DNA from: Roseibacillus sp.
Lineage (GTDB): Bacteria > Verrucomicrobiota > Verrucomicrobiia > Verrucomicrobiales > Akkermansiaceae
Assembly: GCA_029242545.1 (NCBI GenBank)
Contig: JAQWTV010000001.1
Location: 1-52,410, forward strand
DNA length: 52,410 nucleotides
Direction: 5' to 3'
Shown here: positions 1 to 8,950 of the stretch, in pieces
Numbering within the stretch: the first letter of the stretch is position 1
Layout of the letters: the number at the start of each line of letters is the position of its first letter
Notes under the pieces: generated by a model
Seen by the model: only the letters and a program-made list of their open reading frames with translations
Databases searched by the model: none
What the model was told of the DNA's origin: nothing
Made by a program: the position numbers and the translations under genes

Positions 1-228
1 CCGGCACATCAGGCCGTTAAGAGTCGCCTGCAGGCCCGCCTCCGTACGTTCATGGAGGAGAGCAACGACCACGCTCTCCCAGCTTTTCTCAATCGAGGCG
101 ATCCCGGAGCTCTCGCCTCTTACATGGAAAAAGTGGAAAAGGAGTCAGCACAGCGCCGTGCCAAACGGCGCAAGGGGAAACAGCAAAATAAGGCCCCGGG
201 AAAAAACTCCGGAAAGAAGGCATCCTGA
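1..228 (+). CDS. C-terminal end of a sulfatase-like protein (5' truncated by window)
   Basis: Frame 1 is open from the first base to a TGA at 226-228 and gives 75 residues. The segment has the look of the C-terminal tail of PVC heparan-N-sulfatase-like sulfatases: an amphipathic helix (RLRTFMEESNDHALPAF), then a short helix around SYMEKVEKE, then a Lys/Arg-rich, low-complexity end (RRAKRRKGK, GKKAS). No catalytic residue lies in the visible part, so the assignment rests on the tail resemblance and on the following genes, which include four complete sulfatases on the same strand. The strongly basic end could bind nucleic acid or anionic polysaccharide, but this is only a guess from charge. The family call is moderate; that it is a real coding end is fairly sure because a terminator-like hairpin follows. 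Confidence 0.55.
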   Translation, partial: PAHQAVKSRLQARLRTFMEESNDHALPAFLNRGDPGALASYMEKVEKESAQRRAKRRKGKQQNKAPGKNSGKKAS

Positions 229-275
229 ATCCCTTCTCGCGGACAGCGGCCACAAGCCGTTGGAACGACCGCCTG

Positions 276-300
276 AGAAGAATACCGAGATTCTTCTTTT
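276..300 (+). terminator. Terminator-like hairpin with short T run
   Basis: AGAAGAAT (276-283) pairs perfectly with ATTCTTCT (290-297) around a 6-nt loop, and the 3' arm runs into TTT (four T in 297-300). It lies 48 bp after the stop of the truncated gene and about 40 bp before the next start. The stem is AT-rich, so termination strength is uncertain. The half-site ATTCTTC/GAAGAAT also forms the palindrome at 27678-27692, so a protein-binding site is an alternative. Confidence 0.4.
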
Positions 301-338
301 GGAACCAGTAACAGTTCGTTGAGGTGGAAGCCTGAACC

Positions 339-1811
339 ATGAAGTCGTTAACACTCCTCGCCCTCATATTCGCTCTCTTTCCTGTCGCCGCAGCCACCAA
401 GCCCAACATCGTAGTCATTCTGGCTGATGACATGGGCTATGGCGACGTGGGCGTTCTCAATCCGCAATCCAAGATTCCTACGCCCCATCTGGATAGTCTT
501 GCTCGTTCCGGAGCAACCTTTCTCGATGCCCACAGCGGCTCCGCGGTTTGTACTCCTACCCGCTATGGCCTGCTGACCGGTCGATACTGCTGGCGCTCGC
601 GCCTGAAGAGCGGGGTGTTGTTTCCTCCCCGCGATAAGCCGCTCATCGAAGACGACCGCCCAACCATCGCCAGCTACCTTAAGGATCACGGATACCAGAC
701 TGCCATGGTTGGAAAATGGCATCTTGGCATCGAGTGGGCCCGTAATACACAGGGCAAGGTCATCTTCGACGAGCCCTTCACCAATGGCCCAATTGAAAAG
801 GGCTTTGAGCTGTGGTTCGGTATCGCCGCCTCTCTCGATATGGTTCCCTACGTTTACCTGCGCGACCACCAAGCCGTGGCCAAGTGCACCACTACCCAGA
901 AAGCCATTGGCTTCCCCAAGTATGTTCGCGCGGGCCCCCGAGACCCCAACTTCGACCCCGGTGACGTCCTCGACGACCTCGCCACGGAAGCCGCCACCTT
1001 CATCAAAAAAGCGACCAGCCGGAAACAAGATCCAGCCGCCCACAAGCCCTACTTTCTCTATCTTCCTCTGACCGGCCCCCACAAGCCGGTGTGGCCCCAT
1101 AAACGCTTTGAGGGAAAGACTAAGCTCGGACCCTACGGGGACTTTATCTATCAGGTCGATTACACAATAGGAGTCGTGCTGGAAGCCATTGCAGACTCAG
1201 GACAGGAAGAGAACACCATGGTGATCTACACCAGTGACAACGGATCGTTCATGTATCGGCGCAAGGACGGCAAGAATCATCACCTTACCAACGACACGGA
1301 TCAGGGCTACCGCCCCGCAGACCACTCTGCCAACCTTCACTGGCGCGGAACCAAGGCCGATGTCTGGGAGGGAGGGCACCGGGTCCCTTTCTTCATCCAG
1401 TGGAAGAACGGTGGAATCAAGGCTGGCACGCAGGTTCAAAGGGTTACCTGCCATACCGATATCTTTGCCACGATTGCCGACGCCGTGGGGAAACCTGTTC
1501 CCCCAGGATCCGCTCAAGACAGCTTTTCCTTTTTGCCGGCCGCCCGGGGAAAGGCGGAGACCAAACCTAGGCCAGGGGTGATCAACCACTCCGCATCCGG
1601 CATCTTTGCGATCCGGAGAGGCCCATGGAAACTGGTCGCCGGCAATGGGTCAGGCGGCAGGCAGGGCCCGAGAGGCAAACCCTTCCAGAAACCGTATCAC
1701 CTCTACAATCTCACAGAGGACCCCGAGGAAGCCACTAACCTGATCGAAAGCAAAACCTCCATCGCCGCCGATCTGGAGGCGGAACTCACCCGTATCCGTA
1801 ATGCCAAATAA
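339..1811 (+). CDS. Type I sulfatase (arylsulfatase family S1), secreted
   Basis: This is a 490-aa alkaline-phosphatase-fold sulfatase that hydrolyses sulfate esters, probably on algal or animal polysaccharides. It has a Sec signal peptide (residues 1-19, cut near VAAAT). The visible metal and catalytic residues are Asp30/Asp31 (LADDMGYGD), the signature C71-T-P-T-R with Cys71 to be converted to formylglycine, Lys126 and His128 in GKWHLG, His248 in GPHKP, and Asp300-Asn301 in SDNG. Length and residue order are normal for the family. GAGGTGG lies 11 bp before the ATG and supports this start. It is followed 74 bp downstream by another sulfatase on the same strand. The substrate cannot be read from the sequence. 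No formylglycine-generating enzyme or anaerobic maturase gene is in the window, so activation must come from elsewhere. Confidence 0.92.
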   Translation: MKSLTLLALIFALFPVAAATKPNIVVILADDMGYGDVGVLNPQSKIPTPHLDSLARSGATFLDAHSGSAVCTPTRYGLLTGRYCWRSRLKSGVLFPPRDKPLIEDDRPTIASYLKDHGYQTAMVGKWHLGIEWARNTQGKVIFDEPFTNGPIEKGFELWFGIAASLDMVPYVYLRDHQAVAKCTTTQKAIGFPKYVRAGPRDPNFDPGDVLDDLATEAATFIKKATSRKQDPAAHKPYFLYLPLTGPHKPVWPHKRFEGKTKLGPYGDFIYQVDYTIGVVLEAIADSGQEENTMVIYTSDNGSFMYRRKDGKNHHLTNDTDQGYRPADHSANLHWRGTKADVWEGGHRVPFFIQWKNGGIKAGTQVQRVTCHTDIFATIADAVGKPVPPGSAQDSFSFLPAARGKAETKPRPGVINHSASGIFAIRRGPWKLVAGNGSGGRQGPRGKPFQKPYHLYNLTEDPEEATNLIESKTSIAADLEAELTRIRNAK

Positions 1812-1885
1812 CATCCTCAAGGCCACGGCAGGCTTTTTCTCCTTGGAGAACAAGTCCTTCCACCTCTACTCGTAACTTGAATCTA

Positions 1886-3337
1886 ATGAAACGCCTCCTC
1901 TCCCTTCTCTGCCTCCTCAGCTGTCTTTCTGCCCCTGCCGACGCCAAGGCGCCCAATGTCATTCTGGTCATTACCGATGATCAGGGATACGGCCCGGTTG
2001 GCCGCCACGGACACCCGTGGATCCAAACTCCCAACCTCGATGCTCTTTACGACAAGAGCGCGCGGTTCACTCGCTTCCTCGTCAGCCCTACCTGCTCCCC
2101 CACCCGGGCCGCGATCATGACTGGCCGCCACCCATTGAAGAACGGAGTCTCTCACACCATCCTTGAGCGCGAACGCATGACACTGGAGGCCACCATTCTG
2201 CCCCAGGTCCTCAAGGGAGCGGGCTATACTTCCGGAATTTTCGGAAAGTGGCACCTCGGGGACGAAGACCCCTATCAACCCCACAAGCGCGGCTTCGATG
2301 AGGCGTTCATCCACGGAGCCGGGGGAATCGGACAAGCCTACAACTGCTCCTGCGCAGACGCCCCGGGGAACAAGTATTTTGATCCAGTGGTTCGCCACAA
2401 TGGATCATTCGAGAAGACCAAGGGCTACTGCACCGATATCTTCTTCACCGCTGCCCTCGGATGGATCAAATCCGTAAAGGATAAGAAGGCTCCCTTCTTC
2501 GCCTACATTACCACCAACGCTCCACACGGACCCTTTATCGCTCCACCTTCCAACACCAAGCGCTTTACGGACCTCGGCTTCGGGACGAGGCAAGCCGGCT
2601 TCTATGGTATGATCGAGAACATCGACGAGAACATGGGCCGCCTCCTCACCAAGCTGGAGAAATGGAAGCTCTACGAGAATACGATTGTCATCTTCATGTC
2701 GGACAATGGCATGACTGGAGGCGGAGGAGGCCGGCCCGGCAAGGACCTCGCCAAGGGGCATCCTTTCTTCAACGCAGGCCAGAAGGGACTCAAGGGTTCA
2801 GTGGACGAGGGGGGCGTCCGCGTCCCGTTCTTCGTCCGCTGGGATGGAAAATACGCGCCCCGTGACGTCAACGAGCTTTCTGCGCATATTGATATCCTGC
2901 CCACCCTTGCAGCGGTTGCGGGTGCCTCACTCCCCAAGGATCAGGTTGAAGGTCGTAGCTTCCTTCCCCTTCTCCTCGGCCAGAAGATCAAGCTCGCAGA
3001 TCGCTACCTCTTTTCCCAGAAGGCCCGCTGGCCAACCGGATCTGAGCCCGACAAGCACCAGTGGAACAACTTCGCAGTGCGTAACGCCCGGTTTCGCCTG
3101 GTGGGCAACCAGCTCTTTGACCTGCTCGTAGACCCAGCCCAGCAGAACGATGTAGCCGCCCAGCACCCCAAGGTGATTGAACGAATGCGCACTGCCTACG
3201 ACGAGTTTTGGAAAGAGGCACGTCCCCTGATGGTCAACGAGAAGGCTCCCATGTCCAAAACCCGCCCCTTCCATATCTGGTACAAACAGCAACTGGAACA
3301 GGGAGGAATCCCGATGTGGTCTCCCCCGAAGCTCTGA
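1886..3337 (+). CDS. Type I sulfatase (family S1), secreted
   Basis: This 483-aa sulfatase follows the previous one by 74 bp and is probably cotranscribed with it. The ATG at 1886 is chosen over an upstream in-frame TTG (1877) because it gives a clean signal peptide (MKRLLSLLCLLSCLSAPADA). Metal-binding Asp31/Asp32 lie in ITDDQGYG. The signature C70-S-P-T-R carries the Cys that becomes formylglycine. GKWHLGDEDP and SDNG supply the usual Lys/His and Asp/Asn ligands. After the active-site cysteine the sequence diverges from the sulfatase before it, so the two are not a recent duplication and probably act on different linkages. A Cys pair (NCSCADAP) near residues 150-155 is unusual and might form a disulfide after export. 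Substrate unknown. Confidence 0.9.
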   Translation: MKRLLSLLCLLSCLSAPADAKAPNVILVITDDQGYGPVGRHGHPWIQTPNLDALYDKSARFTRFLVSPTCSPTRAAIMTGRHPLKNGVSHTILERERMTLEATILPQVLKGAGYTSGIFGKWHLGDEDPYQPHKRGFDEAFIHGAGGIGQAYNCSCADAPGNKYFDPVVRHNGSFEKTKGYCTDIFFTAALGWIKSVKDKKAPFFAYITTNAPHGPFIAPPSNTKRFTDLGFGTRQAGFYGMIENIDENMGRLLTKLEKWKLYENTIVIFMSDNGMTGGGGGRPGKDLAKGHPFFNAGQKGLKGSVDEGGVRVPFFVRWDGKYAPRDVNELSAHIDILPTLAAVAGASLPKDQVEGRSFLPLLLGQKIKLADRYLFSQKARWPTGSEPDKHQWNNFAVRNARFRLVGNQLFDLLVDPAQQNDVAAQHPKVIERMRTAYDEFWKEARPLMVNEKAPMSKTRPFHIWYKQQLEQGGIPMWSPPKL

Positions 3338-3424
3338 GAGGATTCGACCCTCGAAGGCCCGGGCAATCTCACAAGATTCTGCCCCGGTTGAGGTAATTTA
3401 CCCGCCCGACCCCGACTCTGGGAG

Positions 3425-3476
3425 CCCGATTCTAGGCAGTGCTATAGATTGAAGACTCGGCGGAATCGGGTAGAGT
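3425..3476 (+). promoter_or_regulatory. Candidate promoter overlapping an 8-bp inverted repeat
   Basis: CCCGATTC (3425-3432) is the exact reverse complement of GAATCGGG (3463-3470), 30 nt apart. Between and over the right arm sits a sigma-70-like pair: TTGAAG (3449-3454), a 16-nt spacer, then TAGAGT (3471-3476), 27 bp before the ATG of the CotH gene. The right arm falls in the promoter spacer, so the repeat could be an operator. Motif match only; there is no experimental support. Confidence 0.3.
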
Positions 3477-3503
3477 GCTTGTCCCCCTCCGCCTCTTCGG
3501 CTT

Positions 3504-6500
3504 ATGCGAAATCCAAAAACCTTTTGCGCCCTCATTCTCGCGCTTGCACCCCTGCTTCCCCTCAGTGCCGCCCCGGTGATCAGCGAATTCATGGCGGACA
3601 ACAAATCCGCGCTCTACGACGAGGACGGAGATTCGAGCGACTGGATCGAACTCTTTAACTCTGGTCCTAATGCCGAGGACCTCGGGGGCTATTTCCTGAC
3701 TAATGATCCGGCTGAACGGGCGCGATGGGAGATCCCCTCTCCGACGGTTCTTCCGGTCGGAGGAACTGTTCTTATTTTTGCTTCCGGCAAGGATCGCAGA
3801 GTGGGAGAGCTCCACACTAACTTTCGCCTTGGCAGATCTGCAGGGGGCTACCTCGCTCTCATTAACCCGGACGGACAAACTCCCGCGCAGGAGTTCGAAG
3901 ATTATCCTGAGCAATTTGAAAACTTTTCGTATGGCTTGGCTCAGACCGGCACTTCCTCCACCGAAATTCTCGTGCCGGAGAATAGTGCCTGTCGCATTCT
4001 TGTTCCTACCAGTGACATAGGAACCTCGTGGCGCAGTTCCAACTTTGAGGACAGCCTCTGGACGAATGCTACCACCGGAATCGGATACGAGCGCAGTGGC
4101 GGATACGAGAACCTTTTCGGAAGTCAGGGTGACGTTGAAGATCTGACCTATGACGAAAATGCTTCCGTTTATATTCGGATACCGTTCTCGCTTGTAACCT
4201 CGGAGGGTTTGTCCGCTCTCACCCTGCGCATGAAGTACGATGACGGATTTATCGCATATCTCAACGGAACGGAGGTTGCCTCCGCCAACCGGCCTGCCGG
4301 CGCTCCGGCATGGAATTCCAATGCGGGAGGCGACCACTCGGACAGCGAGGCCGTGATCTTCGAGGACACCAATATCACCCAACACACTGCCCTGCTGGGG
4401 ACCAACAATGTTCTAGCCATCCATCTTCTCAACATAAGCACGACAAGCTCCGACCTCCTCTGCCTGCCACGCCTTGATGCGGATGTTGTCAGCGATCCGA
4501 ATCTGGGAGAAGCGGGCTATTTTCAGCAGGCCACTCCCGGACAGAACAACGGCACGGATCAGGGGCTTCCTGCCGGACTCGTGGAATTCAGCCTCGCCGG
4601 TCGTGGTTTCACAGGGTCCCTCTCCTTGAGCCTGAGCACAAGTTCCCCTGCCGCCCAGATCCGCTACACGACCAACGGGAACATCCCCACCACCTCCTCT
4701 TCACTTTACACCTCACCCATAAACATCTCCTCTTCCACCCTCTTGCGGGCTCGGGCCTTCGAGGCTGGCAGAGCCCCGGGGCGGGTCACCGAGAACGGCT
4801 ACATTGAGCTCAATAGTGACGCTCGGAGCTTCAGCTCCAATATCCCGGTGGTGATCATGGAGCGTTTCTCTGGTGGGACCAGTGCTGCCAATGGGAAAGC
4901 CTTCACCTTCTTCGCCTTCTTCGAGCCAGATCCCCGCACCGGAAGAACAACTCTGAATGGCCCCTACTCCTTGGGGACCCGAGGGGGATGGAAAATCCGT
5001 GGCTCCTCCTCCACCGGGTTCCCCAAAAAGGCCTACAGCATCGAGGCTTGGAATGAGGCAAACCGGAACAAGGACATTTCTCCTTTCGGATTCCCGGAGG
5101 AATCCGACTGGATCCTCAACGCCCGCTCTACCTTCGATCGCTCCCTCATGCGCAACGGGCTTCCCTATGAGCTGAGCAACCAGCTTGGTCGTTACGCAGT
5201 TCGCACTCGCTACGTCGAGGTGTTCAAGAATGACAATGGAGGGAATCTCTCCTACAGTAACGACTATGATGGGGTCTATACCTTCATGGAAAAAATTTCC
5301 CGGGATCCTGACCGAGTGGCGGTAGAGCGCCTTCCCGCAAGCGTCAACAGTGAACCGGGTGTCGCGGGGGGCTATATGCTGAAGATTGACCGACTGGACC
5401 CGGGAGACTCAGGCCTCGGGGCAGGGGGCCGTACCCTTGGTTGGGTCTACCCGAAAGAAGATGAGGTTACCAGTTCACAGGCTTCCTGGATCCGAGACTA
5501 TATTAACGCCATGTATGCGGCCCTCGAGGCCCCTGACTATGCAGATCCTGTCACCGGATACGCCCGGTATATTGACGTTGATTCATGGATCGATCATCAC
5601 CTCCTTAACGTTCTCACCCTGAACGCTGACGCCCTCCGCCTGAGCACCTATTTCCACAAAAAGCGAGGGGGTAAGATCGAGTATGGTCCAATCTGGGACT
5701 TCGACCGATCGATGGACTCGACGGATAGCCGGGATGACAATCCCTCCTCGTGGTCCGGAGGAACAAACTACTTCACCTTTCCCTGGTGGAACCGCCTTTT
5801 TACCGATGAGAACTTTTGGCAGAGATATATCGACCGCTATTTCGAACTCAGAAACGGGCCCTTCGCCACTGCCAATGTCCACGCCATTATTGACCAGATG
5901 GCCGCGACCCTCAACGAGGCCCAGGCCCGCAACTTCCAACGCTGGTCGGACCAGCCAAGATTCGGTGGATACAACGGGGAGGTCAATCACCTCAAGAATT
6001 GGCTCGCGACAAGATTAAGCTGGATGGACGGACAGTTCGCACCTCGTCCATCTTCCAGCCGCGCAAGTGGCACTTATCCAGCCGGCACGACTATTTCCCT
6101 CGCCGCCTCCCTCAGAGGAGGACAGAAAATCTATTACACTCTGGATGGCCGGGATCCAAGGCCCTCGACCACCGGAGAGGCCCTCGAGGGGACTACCATT
6201 CTCGACGAGTCCCAGGCAGTCCAGGTCCTTGCCCCCGCCAGCAATATCGGAACCGCATGGCGAGGCGGAAGCGAGCCTTTCAACGCCAACGGATGGCGGG
6301 CAGGAACCAATGGGGTCGGATACGAAAGGAGTAGCGGCTACGAACCATATATCAATATCGACGTCGACAGCGCCATGTCGAACAGCACCAGCTGCTACAT
6401 CCGCATTCCTTTCAACGTTGCGGGGAATGACCTTGAAGCATGGAACTTCATGACCCTCCAGATGCGCTACGATGACGGCTTCGTTGCCTATCTCAACGGG

Positions 6501-8762
6501 ACTGAGATCACTTCCGCCAACGCCCCGGCTAACCCCACCCACCTCTCCTCGGCCACCCAGACCAATGATGACGGGTCAGCAACCAACTTCGAAAGCTTCA
6601 ACGTCAGTGCCGCCCTCGGGTCGCTACGAAACGGGCAGAATATTCTCGCCATTCATGCCCTTAACGAGAGCACCGGGAGCAGCGACTTCCTCAATCAGGC
6701 ACGGCTGGTAGCCGGGTTCGATGAAGGTGGTGGCGGCGGTGTCGCGGGAATCGAATATACGGGCCCGATCACCCTGCAAGCCACCACCCGACTCGTCGCG
6801 AGGGTCTACGACCCGGCCGGGGGAAATTCCACAAGCTCGGGCCGGACACCGGTAGGCACTGGCTGGAGCGCCCCACTTGAGAGAGAATACCTTGTCAATG
6901 AGGAGCCAGCGGGCACATCCGATATCATTATTTCGGAGATCATGCATGATCCTTACGATCTAGGAAATGCAGTGACGGAAAACAGTGCCTTCGAGTGGAT
7001 TGAAGTTCTCAGCACTGCGTCTGGTCCGGTTTCACTCAGTGGATTACGTTTCACGGAAGGAATTGATTTTATCTTTCCGGGGTTGACCCTGAATCCTGGG
7101 GAGCGGGCCGTGGTGGTGAAGGATTTGGCCGCCTTCCGGAGCGTCTATGGTTTCGGCAGGGACATCCTTGTTGCAGGGGAGTTTGATCTCTTACTCGATA
7201 ATGACGGTGAGCAACTGGCTCTCCAGAGCCGGGACGGTGATACCATCCAGGATTTTTCCTACGGCTCCGACAGCTCCTGGCCCCGTAGAGCTGGTGGCGG
7301 ATATTCTCTGGTCTACAATTCTGGCAATCCCGCGGATGGACAAAACTGGGCCGCCAGTCGCAGTCTTCTCGGATCCCCAGGGACGTTAGAGCCGGACGCG
7401 ACAGAGCTTCCGGATGTTTTCGTAAACGAGATTCTTGCTAATTCGGTTACCCCAGAAGTCGACAGGATCGAACTCTACAACCCGGAAGATGCAGACCTCT
7501 CAATCGAAGGGTGGTTCCTGACCGACGACCTCGGCCAGCCTAGAAAGTTTCAAATCCCCCCTGGAGCGATTGTTCCCGGCAACGGTTTTACCAGCTTTAC
7601 GGAACTCGAATTTAATCCCACTCCCGGGGTTGATCCCAGCTTCGCCCTGGATTCTTTCGGAGAAGAGGTATTTCTCATCGCCGTAGACCCCTCTGGAGCC
7701 CGACTCGATTACGTCGCTGGCTTCAATTTCCATGATTCCTCCGCGGGGACCCCGTTTGGGCGTCACGAGATTTCCACGGGCGAAGTTCAGGTAGCACCCC
7801 TGATCTCATCGACCCCTGATGGGCCCAATTCCAATCCCCTTGCCGGCCCTCTCGTCATCACTGAATTGATGTATCACCCTTCGGCCTTCGAGGCCGAATT
7901 CATCGAGATTCAGAATATCTCTGCCCACCCTGTTTCTCTTGCGGGCTCAGAAATCAGCGGGGTCGGCTACATCTTCGGAGTTGATGCACCAGATCTTCTC
8001 CCTGGAGAGATTCTCATTGTGAGCGAACTCGACCCCTCCACTTTCCGGAGCACCTATAATGTTCCCGCCCCCGTCGAGATCTATGGCCCCTACCCGGGCA
8101 GACTCGACAACGGAGGCGAGCGTGTGCGCATCCTTCTCCCAGAGCAAAGCGGGATTCCTGACGGCCCCGGACTGCTGGTGGCAGCCGATACGGTGATCTA
8201 TTCAGATGACGCCCCCTGGCCCCTCGCTGCTGACGGTCAGGGCTACTCACTGGAAAGATCCGAAACAGGAGGATATGGAGGTGAGCCTCTTCACTGGAGA
8301 GACTCCGCTAACCCCGGGGGGTCTCCGGGTCTAGCAGACACTCCCCCTCCAGGCGACTGGCGGACCCAGTTCTTCAGTGGGGAAGAACTTAACGATCTGC
8401 TCCTGTCAGGTGAGCTGGCTGACGCCGACAATGACGGCCTGCCTAACGCCCTCGAGTATCTCCTCGGCTCGGATCCTCGCGCCAATTCATCTCGTGCAAC
8501 GCTCGAAGTTTCCCTCGTAGAGTTGGCAGAGCAGACCTACGTCGAGCTTTCACACTCTCTGCGGGATGGCGCAGGTGAATTTCGTGCCCAGATCGAAAGA
8601 TCCTCCGGTCTGGAGAGCTGGAATGAAGCTGGCGATACTCTCATTCAAATCTCCAACAACCCCAATGGCGACGGAACAACGACCGTGACATACAGGGGCA
8701 GCGAATCCGTCGACCCCGCCATGGACCTTTACTTCCGGATCCGAGCCATCACGACACCCTGA
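3504..8762 (+). CDS. Giant secreted lamin-tail / CotH-kinase-like surface protein
   Basis: A 1752-aa exported protein with a signal peptide at residues 1-22. The domain order seen is: lamin-tail domain (about 24-145, ISEFMADN start); a beta-sandwich repeat unit (about 162-325); a chitobiase C-terminal-like Ig segment (385-430, YTTNGNIPTTSS); a CotH kinase-like domain (447-770) with WDFD at 731-734 as the likely metal-binding aspartates; a second Ig segment (about 855-895, YYTLDGRDPRPS); a second copy of the beta-sandwich (about 907-1070); three more lamin-tail domains (starting near 1142, 1306 and 1451); then a calcium-binding-like motif (DADNDGLPNALEYLLGSDP, 1640-1658) and a small C-terminal beta domain. 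CotH proteins phosphorylate proteins in spore coats. In PVC bacteria the role of such fusions is not established; cell-surface adhesion or kinase activity is possible. It lies between the sulfatases and a cytochrome pair, in the same direction. Confidence 0.85.
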   Translation: MRNPKTFCALILALAPLLPLSAAPVISEFMADNKSALYDEDGDSSDWIELFNSGPNAEDLGGYFLTNDPAERARWEIPSPTVLPVGGTVLIFASGKDRRVGELHTNFRLGRSAGGYLALINPDGQTPAQEFEDYPEQFENFSYGLAQTGTSSTEILVPENSACRILVPTSDIGTSWRSSNFEDSLWTNATTGIGYERSGGYENLFGSQGDVEDLTYDENASVYIRIPFSLVTSEGLSALTLRMKYDDGFIAYLNGTEVASANRPAGAPAWNSNAGGDHSDSEAVIFEDTNITQHTALLGTNNVLAIHLLNISTTSSDLLCLPRLDADVVSDPNLGEAGYFQQATPGQNNGTDQGLPAGLVEFSLAGRGFTGSLSLSLSTSSPAAQIRYTTNGNIPTTSSSLYTSPINISSSTLLRARAFEAGRAPGRVTENGYIELNSDARSFSSNIPVVIMERFSGGTSAANGKAFTFFAFFEPDPRTGRTTLNGPYSLGTRGGWKIRGSSSTGFPKKAYSIEAWNEANRNKDISPFGFPEESDWILNARSTFDRSLMRNGLPYELSNQLGRYAVRTRYVEVFKNDNGGNLSYSNDYDGVYTFMEKISRDPDRVAVERLPASVNSEPGVAGGYMLKIDRLDPGDSGLGAGGRTLGWVYPKEDEVTSSQASWIRDYINAMYAALEAPDYADPVTGYARYIDVDSWIDHHLLNVLTLNADALRLSTYFHKKRGGKIEYGPIWDFDRSMDSTDSRDDNPSSWSGGTNYFTFPWWNRLFTDENFWQRYIDRYFELRNGPFATANVHAIIDQMAATLNEAQARNFQRWSDQPRFGGYNGEVNHLKNWLATRLSWMDGQFAPRPSSSRASGTYPAGTTISLAASLRGGQKIYYTLDGRDPRPSTTGEALEGTTILDESQAVQVLAPASNIGTAWRGGSEPFNANGWRAGTNGVGYERSSGYEPYINIDVDSAMSNSTSCYIRIPFNVAGNDLEAWNFMTLQMRYDDGFVAYLNGTEITSANAPANPTHLSSATQTNDDGSATNFESFNVSAALGSLRNGQNILAIHALNESTGSSDFLNQARLVAGFDEGGGGGVAGIEYTGPITLQATTRLVARVYDPAGGNSTSSGRTPVGTGWSAPLEREYLVNEEPAGTSDIIISEIMHDPYDLGNAVTENSAFEWIEVLSTASGPVSLSGLRFTEGIDFIFPGLTLNPGERAVVVKDLAAFRSVYGFGRDILVAGEFDLLLDNDGEQLALQSRDGDTIQDFSYGSDSSWPRRAGGGYSLVYNSGNPADGQNWAASRSLLGSPGTLEPDATELPDVFVNEILANSVTPEVDRIELYNPEDADLSIEGWFLTDDLGQPRKFQIPPGAIVPGNGFTSFTELEFNPTPGVDPSFALDSFGEEVFLIAVDPSGARLDYVAGFNFHDSSAGTPFGRHEISTGEVQVAPLISSTPDGPNSNPLAGPLVITELMYHPSAFEAEFIEIQNISAHPVSLAGSEISGVGYIFGVDAPDLLPGEILIVSELDPSTFRSTYNVPAPVEIYGPYPGRLDNGGERVRILLPEQSGIPDGPGLLVAADTVIYSDDAPWPLAADGQGYSLERSETGGYGGEPLHWRDSANPGGSPGLADTPPPGDWRTQFFSGEELNDLLLSGELADADNDGLPNALEYLLGSDPRANSSRATLEVSLVELAEQTYVELSHSLRDGAGEFRAQIERSSGLESWNEAGDTLIQISNNPNGDGTTTVTYRGSESVDPAMDLYFRIRAITTP

Positions 8763-8782
8763 GAAGCTCCGCAGGGCGGGGT

Positions 8783-8804
8783 CTGGAGCCAGGGAAAGCT
8801 CCAG
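8783..8804 (+). terminator. Stem-loop after the CotH gene (no T tract)
   Basis: CTGGAGC (8783-8789) pairs perfectly with GCTCCAG (8798-8804) around an 8-nt loop, 21 bp after the stop. No T run follows, so it is at best a factor-dependent terminator or an mRNA 3'-end stem. The rest of the 188-bp gap to the next start shows no clear motif except GAGGTGG at 8908-8914. Confidence 0.25.
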
Positions 8805-8950
8805 GAACCGGAGAACCTCCCTCCAATACCTTCAATCGCTCTCCTCCCGGCGATCGCCGTCAGATTACCTGTCCCCCGGCTCAGACAAGCCCCCCTGTTT
8901 CCGCTTTGAGGTGGCATCCTCTCGGGATGTGTATTAACCATTCCCCGTTA

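Noticed and set aside
348..1100. 250-aa open frame on the - strand
   Set aside because: It lies fully antisense to the first complete sulfatase, whose catalytic motifs are clear; its translation has no recognisable domain.
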